From: Thiopseudomonas sp.
GTDB lineage: Bacteria > Pseudomonadota > Gammaproteobacteria > Pseudomonadales > Pseudomonadaceae
Length of the DNA: 50,329 nucleotides
Assembly: GCA_018384595.1 (NCBI GenBank)
Contig: JAHAYO010000088.1
Coordinates: 1 to 50,329, forward strand
Direction of reading: 5' to 3'
The notes below the pieces were generated by a model. The model was not told the DNA's origin and did not search any database. It was given only the letters and a program-made list of their open reading frames with translations. The stretch's first letter is position 1. Each line of letters starts with the position of its first letter. The translations under genes were made by a program, and so were the position numbers. Shown one piece after another: positions 18,275 to 26,358 of the stretch.

Positions 18275-20551
18275 ATGAGTTATCAAGTACTGGCCCGTAA
18301 GTGGCGTCCGCGCTCGTTTCGTGAAATGGTCGGGCAGGCCCACGTACTCAAGGCGCTGATCAGCGCACTGGATACCGGCCGATTGCACCATGCCTACCTG
18401 TTTACCGGAACCCGCGGCGTGGGCAAGACCACCATCGCCCGCATCATGGCTAAGTGCCTAAACTGCGAGCAGGGCGTCACCTCCACACCCTGCGGCGAGT
18501 GTTCGGTGTGCCGCGAGATTGACGAAGGCCGCTTTGTTGATCTGATCGAGGTGGACGCCGCCAGCAAAACCAAGGTGGAAGATACCCGCGAGCTGCTGGA
18601 TAACGTGCAGTACATGCCGGGCCGTGGCCGCTACAAGGTTTACCTGATTGACGAAGTGCACATGCTGTCCACCAGCTCGTTTAACGCGCTGCTGAAGACG
18701 CTGGAAGAGCCACCGGCCCACGTCAAGTTTTTATTAGCCACCACCGATCCGCAAAAACTGCCGGCTACTGTACTGTCGCGCTGCTTGCAGTTCTCGTTGA
18801 AAAACATGCCGCCGGAGGCGGTAGTGGGTCATCTGAGCCATGTATTGGGCCAGGAAAACATTCCTTTTGACGAACAGGCGCTGTGGCTGCTGGGGCGCGC
18901 TGCTGACGGCTCCATGCGTGATGCCATGAGCTTGACCGATCAAGCGGTGGCTTTTGGCCAAGGTAAGGTACTGGCTGAGGACGTGCGTGCCATGTTGGGC
19001 ACGCTGGATCAAGGGCAGGTATTTGGTGTGCTGCAGGCGCTGGTAGACGGTGATGCTGCCGCCATGCTGCAGGCCATCCGTCAGTTGGCCGATCATGGCC
19101 CCGACTGGATGGGCGTGCTGGGCGAGCTGCTGGGTGTACTGCACCGCATCACCGTGGCTCAGCTATTGCCTGATGCAGTGGATAACGCCCAGGGGGACCG
19201 CGAGCAAATCCTGCAGCTGGCCCGTGCGCTGCCGGCGGAAGATACCCAGTTTTATTATCAGGTGGCGCTGATGGGACGCCGTGATCTGCCGCTTTCCCCA
19301 GACGCCCGGGACGGTTTTGAGATGGTCATGTTGCGGATGCTGGCGTTCCGTCCGGCCAGTTTGCCCGGTACGCCAAGCCCCCGCCTGCAGTTGGCCGCTG
19401 CCACAGTGGCAGATGCGCAGACGCCCGCCAGACCCGCGTCGATGTGTGCTGATGCTGCGGTTGCTAGTTCGGTGCCTGCAGCCAATGAAACACCCGCCAC
19501 CCTTGAACCGGGCAAGCCAACAACAGCCCCTGCCGAGCAGTCAGCTGAGGCGGCGGTCACGGCGGCTTCGTCTACGATCCGCGCCAGCGAAACGAGCACG
19601 CAGCTGCCTGTAGGTGCGCAGCAGAGTGCACAAGCCTCTTCGGCAACCGCTGAGCCGGTGCCAGTTTCTGAGCCTGTTGTGCCGACGGCGATAGTGGCGC
19701 AGAAGGGCCCTGATGCGGACAACGCTACAGCATTGCCTGCTAGCACGACGCCAGCGGCAGCGGCTCTGGTCGATGCGGATGCCCCAGCCCCTTGGGAAGA
19801 CTTGCCCGCAGAACAGCCAATACCCGTAGCGCACGCCACCGGTGTGGTGACGGCTGAAGAACCACCACTTAGCAGCGCAACCGACAGTCCTGAAAACGTG
19901 CCGCCCGTTGCGCCGACCCCAGAACCTGCAACGATTGCCGCACCCGCACCCGCACCCGCACCTGCAGCAGAACAACCGTCCGCGATTGCAGCGGCTGCAG
20001 CCGACGAACAGGACACCAGTGAAGACGAGCTGCTGGCGGAACAGCAAGCGCTGATGGGCAGTTATAACAGTTGGCAGCCGCAGGCCGATGAGCTGGCAAG
20101 CCTGCAACAGCAGCAGGATGCGGACAGTATTGATCTTAAGCCGCATATCCCGCCGGCCAGCGGTTTGGCGGCGCGCTGGATTGAACTGTGCGAGCAGATG
20201 GCGCTGACCGGTATGACCGGCAATATAGTACGCAACAGCACTCTGGTGAGTGAAGAAGGCGACCACTGGTGTGTGCACCTCGATCCGCAACAAAGCTCGC
20301 TGTTTACCGCCGCCCAGCAAAAGCGCATTAACGATAGCGTCAACCAAACGCTGGGCCGTGAGGTGCAGCTGCAGATTGAAAAAGTTGAGCCGGTCAGTGA
20401 AACACCGGCTCTCAATCTGGCCCGCCGTCGTGCGCGTCAGCAGGCCGACGCCGTGGCATCCATCGAACAGGATGCCGGCGTACAGAGTTTGATGCGTGAA
20501 TTTGGTGCGCACGTGCTGCCTGACAGCATTCGCCCGCATAACCCGCTTTAA
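18275..20551 (+). CDS. dnaX: DNA polymerase III subunit tau (DnaX)
   Basis: DnaX forms the clamp-loader motor and, as tau, links polymerase cores and the DnaB helicase. With the ATG at 18275 the product has 758 residues. Visible: Walker A GTRGVGKT at 45-52, zinc-binding cysteines C64, C73, C76 and C79, DEVH at 126-129, and the SRC arginine-finger motif at 168-170. A very Ala/Pro/Thr/Glu-rich linker spans roughly 365-600, and a conserved C-terminal alpha-subunit-binding domain follows. It is longer than E. coli tau (643) because of the linker. I see no A-AAA-AAG slippery heptamer, so the E. coli-type frameshift that makes gamma is not apparent. The in-frame start at 18251 adds eight residues and is less likely. 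Confidence 0.95.
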   Translation: MSYQVLARKWRPRSFREMVGQAHVLKALISALDTGRLHHAYLFTGTRGVGKTTIARIMAKCLNCEQGVTSTPCGECSVCREIDEGRFVDLIEVDAASKTKVEDTRELLDNVQYMPGRGRYKVYLIDEVHMLSTSSFNALLKTLEEPPAHVKFLLATTDPQKLPATVLSRCLQFSLKNMPPEAVVGHLSHVLGQENIPFDEQALWLLGRAADGSMRDAMSLTDQAVAFGQGKVLAEDVRAMLGTLDQGQVFGVLQALVDGDAAAMLQAIRQLADHGPDWMGVLGELLGVLHRITVAQLLPDAVDNAQGDREQILQLARALPAEDTQFYYQVALMGRRDLPLSPDARDGFEMVMLRMLAFRPASLPGTPSPRLQLAAATVADAQTPARPASMCADAAVASSVPAANETPATLEPGKPTTAPAEQSAEAAVTAASSTIRASETSTQLPVGAQQSAQASSATAEPVPVSEPVVPTAIVAQKGPDADNATALPASTTPAAAALVDADAPAPWEDLPAEQPIPVAHATGVVTAEEPPLSSATDSPENVPPVAPTPEPATIAAPAPAPAPAAEQPSAIAAAAADEQDTSEDELLAEQQALMGSYNSWQPQADELASLQQQQDADSIDLKPHIPPASGLAARWIELCEQMALTGMTGNIVRNSTLVSEEGDHWCVHLDPQQSSLFTAAQQKRINDSVNQTLGREVQLQIEKVEPVSETPALNLARRRARQQADAVASIEQDAGVQSLMREFGAHVLPDSIRPHNPL

Positions 20552-20585
20552 CCCCTTAGATTAATCAACCCGGAGACAAACACTG

Positions 20586-20909
20586 ATGAAAGGTGGAATG
20601 GCTGGCCTGATGAAGCAGGCCCAGATGATGCAAGAAAAAATGCAGAAAATGCAGGAAGAGTTGGCCAACGCCGAGGTCACCGGAGAATCCGGTGCCGGTA
20701 TGGTCAGCGTGGTGATGACCGGCCGTCATGATGTGCGCCGCGTCAGCATCGACGACAGCCTGATGCAGGAAGACAAGGAAATTCTCGAAGACCTGATTGC
20801 CGCAGCCGTCAACGATGCCGTGCGCAAAATCGAGAAAAGCAGCCAGGATAATATGTCCAACATGACGGCCGGCCTGCAATTGCCGCCCGGCTTCAAGATG
20901 CCGTTTTAA
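20586..20909 (+). CDS. ybaB: Nucleoid-associated protein YbaB/EbfC
   Basis: A small dimeric DNA-binding protein of the YbaB/EbfC family. The 107 residues start with the Met/Gln-rich helix ([20 protein letters not shown]) and contain the family core [13 protein letters not shown] and [10 protein letters not shown], ending in LPPGFKMPF. It sits between dnaX and recR, the order conserved across many bacteria, and starts 34 bases after dnaX, so it is probably in the same transcript. Confidence 0.96.
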   Translation: MKGGMAGLMKQAQMMQEKMQKMQEELANAEVTGESGAGMVSVVMTGRHDVRRVSIDDSLMQEDKEILEDLIAAAVNDAVRKIEKSSQDNMSNMTAGLQLPPGFKMPF

Positions 20910-20911
20910 GC

Positions 20912-21514
20912 ATGTCGTTCAGTCCACTGGTTCGGGAGCTGATGGAAAGCCTGCGCGTGCTGCCAGGGGTTGGCCAGAAAAGCGCCCAGCGCATGGCATT
21001 GCACCTGCTGGAACGCAATCGCAGCGGTGGCCAGCGGCTGGCGCGGGCACTGGAAATGTCGCTGGAGCAGGTCGGTCATTGCCGACGCTGCCGTTCGCTG
21101 AGCGAGGATGAACTCTGTCCGCTGTGTCTGGATGAACGCCGCGACAACAGTCAGTTGTGTGTGGTGCAGGGGCCACAGGATATTTTTGCCATCGAGCAGA
21201 CCGGCTACCGTGGCCGCTATTTTGTCCTGCGTGGCCTGTTGTCACCGTTGGACGGACTGGGCCCGGAGGCCATCGGCATTCCACAACTGCTAGAGCGCAT
21301 TGGCAACGAAGGCTATGCCGAAGTCATTCTGGCCACCAATCCCACGGTGGAAGGCGAAGCTACTGCCCACTATATAGCCCAGAGTCTGCAGGGCGGTAAC
21401 ACGCTGGTGTCCAGGCTGGCCCACGGCATGCCGCTGGGCGGTGAGTTGGACAGCGTGGACGGCGGTACGCTGACCCATGCGCTGGCCGGCCGCCGCGCGA
21501 TGGATCTGTCCTGA
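20912..21514 (+). CDS. recR: Recombination protein RecR
   Basis: RecR works with RecO and RecF to load RecA at gaps. The 200-residue protein has the N-terminal helix-hairpin-helix ([20 protein letters not shown]), a four-cysteine zinc finger C57, C60, C69 and C72 (CRRC and CPLC), and a Toprim domain with [15 protein letters not shown]. It is full length. The stop overlaps the next start by one base (TGATG), indicating coupling with the downstream methyltransferase gene. Confidence 0.97.
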   Translation: MSFSPLVRELMESLRVLPGVGQKSAQRMALHLLERNRSGGQRLARALEMSLEQVGHCRRCRSLSEDELCPLCLDERRDNSQLCVVQGPQDIFAIEQTGYRGRYFVLRGLLSPLDGLGPEAIGIPQLLERIGNEGYAEVILATNPTVEGEATAHYIAQSLQGGNTLVSRLAHGMPLGGELDSVDGGTLTHALAGRRAMDLS

Positions 21515-22266
21515 TGCTGTCCAAAAACCAAATGAAGCTGCTGCGCAGCCTGCAGCGCAAAAAAGAGCGCCAGCAAGAGCGACTGTTTGTGGTCGAAGGC
21601 GGCAAACCGGTGGCCGAATTGCTGGCCAGCGGTTGGCCGCTGCATAGCCTCTACCTGAGTGAAGACTTTGCCGCAGCCCATGCCGATCTATTGCAGGATT
21701 GGCCGGTAACCCTGTGCAGTGCCGATGAGCTGGCCGCTGCCGGCAGCTTGGTCAGTAATCGTGATGCCCTTGCCATTGCCCGCATGCCGGATGAGACGTC
21801 GCTGAGTGCGCCGGAGCCGGGTGAATGGGTGCTGGCGCTGGATCGCATCAACGATCCGGGCAACCTGGGCACGCTGCTGCGTATTGCTGACTGGTACGGC
21901 ATCCGCCGTGTGGTGTGTTCGCCGGATACGGTTGAGCTGTATAACCCCAAGGTTATTAGCGCCAGCATGGGCTCATTTTTGCGGGTGTCGGTGCATTACC
22001 AGCCGCTGACAGACTGGTTGACCGCTTTGCCGGCTGGCTGTCAGGTACTGGGCGCTTACCTTGCAGGTGAGTCGGTGCATGCACTGGCGGCCTTAGAGGC
22101 CGGGGGCGTGCTGTTGATGGGCAGCGAAGCCCACGGCATCGCCCCGGAACTGGCAGCTCGAGTAACCCGCAAAATTACCATTCCTGCGTTCGGCGCTGCC
22201 GAATCCCTCAATGTGGCGGTGGCCACTGCCATTATTTGCGACAACCTGCGTCGCAGCAGTAACTGA
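21514..22266 (+). CDS. SpoU/TrmH-family RNA 2'-O-methyltransferase
   Basis: A 250-residue SPOUT methyltransferase that should 2'-O-methylate a ribose in rRNA or tRNA using SAM. The N-terminal half is the L30e-like RNA-binding domain (RKKERQQERLFVVEGGKPVAELL). The C-terminal half has the three SpoU motifs: motif 1 with DRINDPGNLGTLLRIADW near residues 108-128, motif 2 VLLMGSEAHGI, and motif 3 ITIPAFGAAESLNVAVA forming the knot. The exact target cannot be read from sequence. The wording of motif 1 (IADWYGI) resembles, from memory, the RNA methyltransferases of Bacteroidetes more than E. coli RlmB, so a transfer or deep paralogy is possible. It is coupled to recR. Confidence 0.88.
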   Translation: MLSKNQMKLLRSLQRKKERQQERLFVVEGGKPVAELLASGWPLHSLYLSEDFAAAHADLLQDWPVTLCSADELAAAGSLVSNRDALAIARMPDETSLSAPEPGEWVLALDRINDPGNLGTLLRIADWYGIRRVVCSPDTVELYNPKVISASMGSFLRVSVHYQPLTDWLTALPAGCQVLGAYLAGESVHALAALEAGGVLLMGSEAHGIAPELAARVTRKITIPAFGAAESLNVAVATAIICDNLRRSSN

Positions 22267-22320
22267 CCCCTGTTATGTGCTCACAAACAGCGGTGCTGTT
22301 AGCGCCCGCTGTGCGGCTGG

Positions 22321-22600
22321 TGAGTGTTGGTCAAGGCCACCCCAGCCTTGACAGTTTAGGTTGTGCACACGCTTGAGTAGGCTGGCTATCCTGATGGCGA
22401 CTGACGCATGACGCTGTGCGTGAGTCGAATATTTGGCTGTAACCCATTGATAGTTTATAAATAATTTTCAGTGCTCAAAAAACAAGCAATGTGCTTGAAC
22501 CCCCTGTAATCCATGAATCAGCCCCATTTGCTGCCAGCTTGTTCACAGCTTTATCCACAGGCTTTGTGGATGCATTGCCGCACGCCTTGTCACCCGTGGC
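22321..22600 (+). repeat. Module A of a 430-base-period direct repeat
   Basis: Contents in order: inverted repeat GTCAAGGC (22330-22337) with GCCTTGAC (22345-22352); TTGTGCACA at 22361-22369; TGTAACCCATTGAT from 22438; an A/T-rich stretch; TGCTCAAAAAA from 22472; then TTGTTCACA, TTATCCACA and an inverted TGTGGATGC at 22539-22573. Each element recurs exactly 430 bases downstream in module B. The DNA between the elements is strongly diverged, but I need no insertion or deletion to align the two copies. Confidence 0.8.
22539..22573 (+). other. DnaA-box-like cluster A
   Basis: Three 9-mers lie close together: TTGTTCACA (22539-22547, one mismatch to the TTATNCACA consensus), TTATCCACA (22551-22559, perfect), and on the opposite strand GCATCCACA (22565-22573, two mismatches). 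The perfect box and the inverted one form ATCCACA-N5-TGTGGAT. The first two are spaced 12 bases start to start. Confidence 0.65.
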
Positions 22601-22750
22601 CGAGGGTGTAAATCGGCGGGTTTATCGCTGGGCGTCGGTTGCTTTTATCTGGCGGATGCTTGCCAGCAGGACGATAGTTTCAAGGCGCTGGGCGGTGAAA
22701 TAGATGGGTTGGGCTGTGGGGGTGTGTGAGCCGCTTTGAACGTCATTTAT

Positions 22751-23030
22751 GGGCAGCCTGTCAAGGCCAAAACGGCCTTGACATTTAAGGTTGTGCACAT
22801 GGGTGACGGCGGCGTGAAAAATATTTGAAATGTGTTATCAAATTTGCTTTGGCTTTGCAAAAGTTGCTGTAACACATTGATTGATAATAAAATAAAAATA
22901 CTGCTCAAAAAATGTACAAACTAACTGCAAGCCTTGCCAGAGCTGAATTAGCCGCACTTGCCTAGAGCTTGTCCACATGGTTATCCACAGGGCTTGTGGA
23001 TGCCTTGATGCAGCCCTTACTTGTAGCGGC
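22751..23030 (+). repeat. Module B of a 430-base-period direct repeat
   Basis: Contents in order: a perfect 10-base-arm palindrome TGTCAAGGCC (22759-22768) with GGCCTTGACA (22774-22783); TTGTGCACA at 22791-22799; TGTAACACATTGAT from 22868; an A/T-rich run (GATAATAAAATAAAAATA); TGCTCAAAAAA from 22902; then TTGTCCACA, TTATCCACA and an inverted TGTGGATGC at 22969-23003. The spacing of all elements equals that of module A. Confidence 0.8.
22969..23003 (+). other. DnaA-box-like cluster B
   Basis: TTGTCCACA (22969-22977), TTATCCACA (22981-22989, perfect consensus) and an inverted TGTGGATGC (22995-23003), with the same 12-base step and 5-base inverted spacing as cluster A. Conservation of box order, orientation and spacing between two otherwise diverged copies suggests that protein binding is under selection. 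Confidence 0.65.
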
Positions 23031-23068
23031 TTTGCCCGGTTTTGCTGGGCAAAGCGGCACGTGTTTGC

Positions 23069-24037
23069 CTAGCTGGCCTTGGGTTTGAAGTAGAGCGTAG
23101 CGCCGCGTTGCAGGCCGTTAAGGCTGGCATCGTCGCGGCCCACTTCGGCTTCGATGGGTAGCTCCTGGCCATCAACCTTGATAGTGACACGGGTGATGGC
23201 ACCCAGCGGGCGGATATCACGTACCACGCCGGCACAGTGTTCAGGCTTTTCCAGTTGCGACAACAGCACCTCGTGCGGGCGGAACTGGATTTGCTGGTCC
23301 TCCAGTTGCAGCTGGTTGGAGTCGCCAAGGAAGTGATAGACAAATTCGTTGGCCGGGTTTTCATAGACCTCAGCCGGAGTGCCAATTTGCTCAATCACGC
23401 CCTTGTTCATCACCACAATGCGGTCGGCGACTTCCATGGCTTCTTCTTGGTCGTGGGTCACGAACACTGAAGTTAGGTTGATTTCTTCGTGCAGGTTGGC
23501 CAGCCAGCGGCGCAGCTCTTTGCGCACCTTGGCGTCCAGCGCACCGAATGGCTCGTCCAGCAGCAGAATTTCCGGCTCTACCGCCAAGGCACGCGCCAGC
23601 GCGATACGCTGGCGTTGTCCACCGGACAGCTGCTCAGGGTAGCGGTCGGCCAGCCAGTCCAGCTGCACCATGCGCAGCAGCTCAAGCACCTTGTCCTGAA
23701 TCACGCTTTCGGACGGACGTGAACGGCGTGGCTTCATGCGCAGGCCAAAGGCGACGTTGTCGAATACGCTCATGTGGCGAAACAGGGCATAGTGCTGAAA
23801 GACAAAACCAACATTGCGTTTGCGCACATCGCGGCGGGAGACGTCATCACCGTTGAAAATGATGCTGCCATTATCGGGTTTTTCCAGCCCAGCAATGATG
23901 CGCAGCAATGTGGTTTTGCCGCAGCCAGACGGCCCCAGCAGCGCCACCAACTCGCCGGATTGAATCGACAGATTGATTTGGTTGAGTGCCTTAAAACTGC
24001 CGAACGCTTTGTTGACCTGCTGGACTTCGATGCTCAT
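23069..24037 (-). CDS. cysA: Sulfate/thiosulfate import ATP-binding protein CysA
   Basis: The ATPase of the sulfate/thiosulfate importer. The 322-residue product ([20 protein letters not shown]) has Walker A GPSGCGKT at 35-42, the signature [15 protein letters not shown], Walker [14 protein letters not shown] and the switch His in [17 protein letters not shown]-terminal regulatory TOBE-like domain follows and is shorter than in E. coli CysA (365). The start at 24037 is the family start; an in-frame ATG at 24058 adds seven residues. It is the last gene of the cysT-cysW-cysA operon. Confidence 0.93.
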   Translation of the reverse strand: MSIEVQQVNKAFGSFKALNQINLSIQSGELVALLGPSGCGKTTLLRIIAGLEKPDNGSIIFNGDDVSRRDVRKRNVGFVFQHYALFRHMSVFDNVAFGLRMKPRRSRPSESVIQDKVLELLRMVQLDWLADRYPEQLSGGQRQRIALARALAVEPEILLLDEPFGALDAKVRKELRRWLANLHEEINLTSVFVTHDQEEAMEVADRIVVMNKGVIEQIGTPAEVYENPANEFVYHFLGDSNQLQLEDQQIQFRPHEVLLSQLEKPEHCAGVVRDIRPLGAITRVTIKVDGQELPIEAEVGRDDASLNGLQRGATLYFKPKAS

Positions 24038-24113
24038 GTGGATATTCCCGTAAATCAAAATTCTTGTGTGTCGTGAAAATGGGTTCTGGTGGTTGCTGGG
24101 TAAAAAGCCAGCC

Positions 24114-24953
24114 TTAAATCATCCCTTTCTTTTCCTGCACCCACTGCTTGACCAGCAGCATCACCAACGCCATCAACAGCAGTAGCGTGGCCACACTGAA
24201 CGCGGCGACATGGTTGTATTCGTTGTGCAAAATCTCGACATGCAGCGGTAATGTGTTGGTAAAGCCGCGAATATGACCGGACACCACCGATACCGCGCCA
24301 AATTCGCCCAGCGCGCGGGCGGTGCAGAGCACCACGCCGTACATCAACCCCCAGCGAATATTCGGCAGGGTGACATGCCAGAACATTTGCCAGCCGGAAG
24401 CGCCCAGCAGGCGTGCGGCTTCTTCTTCTTGGGTGCCTTGCTGCTGCATCAGCGGAATCAACTCACGGGCGACAAAGGGCACGGTGACAAACAGCGTGGC
24501 CAGTACGATGCCGGGCACGGCAAAGATGATCTGGATGTCGTGCTCGGCCAGCCAGTCACCAAAGAACCCTTGCGCACCAAATAGCAGCACATAAATCAGG
24601 CCGGCCACGATGGGGGAGACGGAAAAGGGCAGGTCGATCAGGGTGACCAGCAGGCTTTTGCCGCGAAATTCGTATTTGCTCACGCACCAAGCGGCGGCAA
24701 GGCCAAATACCAGGTTCAACGGCACCGAAATGCCTACCGCCAGCAGGGTCAGCTTGAGCGCAGCAATGGCGTCGGGTTCCAGCACAGCGATAAAGAAGCT
24801 GGCGTAGCCCTGCTTTAGCGCCTCGCTGAGCACGACGGCCAGTGGCAGTACCAAAAAAAACAGGAAGGCCAGCCAAGCGCCGGCGATCAGGCTCAGCGCG
24901 CCCCAGTTGCGTTGGCGGACCAGGCCGCTGGTGGTGAGGGTTAATGTGCTCAT
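24114..24953 (-). CDS. cysW: Sulfate ABC transporter permease CysW
   Basis: One of the two inner-membrane permease subunits of the sulfate/thiosulfate importer. With the ATG at 24953 (AGGA seven bases upstream) it has 279 residues, six hydrophobic segments and the EAA coupling loop [22 protein letters not shown] that contacts CysA. Conserved [15 protein letters not shown] near the C-terminus is typical of CysW. A GTG at 24983 would add ten residues without a good ribosome site. Confidence 0.93.
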   Translation of the reverse strand: MSTLTLTTSGLVRQRNWGALSLIAGAWLAFLFFLVLPLAVVLSEALKQGYASFFIAVLEPDAIAALKLTLLAVGISVPLNLVFGLAAAWCVSKYEFRGKSLLVTLIDLPFSVSPIVAGLIYVLLFGAQGFFGDWLAEHDIQIIFAVPGIVLATLFVTVPFVARELIPLMQQQGTQEEEAARLLGASGWQMFWHVTLPNIRWGLMYGVVLCTARALGEFGAVSVVSGHIRGFTNTLPLHVEILHNEYNHVAAFSVATLLLLMALVMLLVKQWVQEKKGMI

Positions 24954-25029
24954 TGTGTGTCCTGTTTTGACCGTGTTCGTCACTGAAGTGGATTGTGCAG
25001 CGCCAGCGGTGGTTTCTGTGGCAGACCGG

Positions 25030-25848
25030 CTACCCTCTGCTGATCCTGCGCTGTAGCAGGTTGATCAGCAGCAGGAAGACAAAGGACACCGCCAGCATCA
25101 GCACACCAATGGCGGTGGCACCGAGGTAGTCGTATTGGTCGAGTTTGACCATGATCAGCAGCGGCAGGATTTCGGTTTTGCCCGGCATGTTGCCGGCAAT
25201 GAAGATCACCGAGCCGTATTCGCCGACGGCGCGAGCAAAAGCGAGGGTAAAACCGGTCAGCCAAGCGGGTAGTAGGGCGGGAATCAATACATGGCGCAGC
25301 ACCTGGAATTTGTTTGCACCTAGGCAGCTGGCGGCTTCTTCCAGCTCGCGTGGGATGTCTTCCAGCACCGGTTGCACCGTGCGCACCACAAAGGGCAGGG
25401 TGACAAAGGTGAGCGCCAGAATGATGCCCAGTGGTGTGTAGGCAATTTTCAAGGTCAGCTCGTTAGCCCATTGACCCACCCAGCCACGGGGGGCATACAG
25501 GGCTGTCAGGGCGATGCCGGCCACCGCCGTGGGCAGGGCAAACGGCAGGTCGATCAGGGCGTCGATGACCTTACGACCGGGAAAGCGATAGCGCACCAGC
25601 ACCCAGGCCAGCAGCGTACCAATCAGGCCGTTAAGCAGCGCAGCAATCAGCGCCGCACCAAAACTCAGCTTGAGTGCCGCCAGTACTCGGCTATGGCTGA
25701 TGATGGCGTAAAACTCATCCCAGCTCAGACGGGCGGCATACACCAGCATGCCAGCCAGCGGCAACAGGACGATCAGACTCAGGTACACCAAGGTGTAACC
25801 CAGGGTCAGGTTGAAGCCGGGAATTACGGGTGATGGACGCAGAGCCAT
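25030..25848 (-). CDS. cysT: Sulfate ABC transporter permease CysT (CysU)
   Basis: The second permease subunit of the sulfate/thiosulfate importer: 272 residues with six membrane segments, the EAA loop [19 protein letters not shown], and the family signatures [18 protein letters not shown] and [16 protein letters not shown]. It is the first gene of the minus-strand operon. The usual periplasmic partner (sbp or cysP) is absent on both sides, so the binding protein must be encoded elsewhere. Confidence 0.94.
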   Translation of the reverse strand: MALRPSPVIPGFNLTLGYTLVYLSLIVLLPLAGMLVYAARLSWDEFYAIISHSRVLAALKLSFGAALIAALLNGLIGTLLAWVLVRYRFPGRKVIDALIDLPFALPTAVAGIALTALYAPRGWVGQWANELTLKIAYTPLGIILALTFVTLPFVVRTVQPVLEDIPRELEEAASCLGANKFQVLRHVLIPALLPAWLTGFTLAFARAVGEYGSVIFIAGNMPGKTEILPLLIMVKLDQYDYLGATAIGVLMLAVSFVFLLLINLLQRRISRG

Positions 25849-25882
25849 GAAAGAACCTTGTATGAATTGGAGCGTGGGCGGG

Positions 25883-25916
25883 ATTTTAGACAGTCTTTTT
25901 TATACTTAAAAAGACT
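25883..25916 (-). promoter_or_regulatory. Candidate control region of the cysTWA operon
   Basis: Upstream of cysT on its strand is a perfect 9-base-arm inverted repeat, AGTCTTTTT (25892-25900) with AAAAAGACT (25908-25916). It is followed by a -10-like TAAAAT (plus-strand ATTTTA at 25883-25888) without a good -35. Such an arrangement suits an activator-dependent promoter. CysB is the expected regulator by analogy, but its degenerate site cannot be confirmed by eye. Confidence 0.35.
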
Positions 25917-26035
25917 TATTGGGAATCTGCTTATTCCTATTGGCTTTAAAAACCAGGCCGCTGCAGTGAGCGTGCACGAGAACCAAGCATCAGGTTCAGG
26001 TTTTGTGTAACGGTTGTGCGTGTGCTGAACAGGCA

Positions 26036-26077
26036 TTAAAAAACCGGTGATTGAAGGCTCAACCACCGGTTTTTTAA
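26036..26077. terminator. Strong bidirectional terminator
   Basis: Perfect 14-base arms TTAAAAAACCGGTG (26036-26049) and CACCGGTTTTTTAA (26064-26077) around a 14-base loop, with six T residues when read in either direction. It lies five bases past the stop of the DUF937-like remnant on the minus strand and would insulate the cys promoter from read-through. Confidence 0.9.
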
Positions 26078-26081
26078 TGTT

Positions 26082-26252
26082 TCATACGCAGTCAAATGCC
26101 CCGCCCAGCACATTGCCCAACAGGCTGCCCAAATCAGCATTACCGGCCTGTTGCTGGAACGCTGAAATCAGACCGGGCAACAGCGCATTGGCACCGGCGC
26201 TGGCTTGTTGTTCGGTCAGACCCAGCTGCTTGGCAATGTTGTCCAGCCCGCC
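26082..26252 (-). pseudogene. DUF937 (YidB-like) C-terminal remnant
   Basis: On the minus strand an open frame of about 56 codons reads GGLDNIAKQLGLTEQQASAGA followed by NALLPGLISAFQQQAGNADLGSLLGNVLGG. This matches the Gly/Leu/Gln-rich first repeat of DUF937 proteins, which are normally much longer. The frame remains open upstream to 26441, but that part is unlike the family and overlaps the nifJ start, so I take it as noise. The preserved terminator just after the stop suggests a formerly transcribed gene of which only part is left. It could still be a very short functional protein. Confidence 0.45.
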
Positions 26253-26358
26253 CACACCCCAGCTGGGACAGCTTGCCCGCTGTTGCTGACCTGTATCAAT
26301 GGGGTAAAGGCACACTAGGGTTAGCCTGCAGAGAAAATGTCCGCTCAGGAGGCTCATT

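Larger units (their letters stand above)
22267..23068. other. 802-base convergent intergenic region with duplicated DnaA-box modules
   Basis: No credible gene is present; the longest plus-strand frame (22491-22703) crosses repeated non-coding motifs. The region is more A/T-rich than its flanks and consists of two related modules (22321-22600 and 22751-23030) with a constant 430-base offset, separated by about 150 bases of unrelated sequence. I found no GATC in it. It lies between the 3' ends of the methyltransferase gene and cysA. Confidence 0.8.

Noticed and set aside
19938-19972. Short tandem repeat of GCACCC
   Set aside because: It encodes Ala-Pro repeats in the DnaX linker and is explained by the protein.
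19541-20539. 332-codon antisense frame across the dnaX linker
   Set aside because: It mirrors the low-complexity linker and C-terminus of dnaX and has no start context or family features.
22491-22703. 70-codon plus-strand frame in the 802-base gap
   Set aside because: It runs through the DnaA-box cluster, has no ribosome site, and module B has no matching frame.
22267-23068. Main chromosomal origin oriC
   Set aside because: The boxes and A/T-rich tracts fit, but no dnaA, dnaN, mnmG or rpmH is near and I found no GATC sites; I keep only the weaker claim of a DnaA-binding locus.
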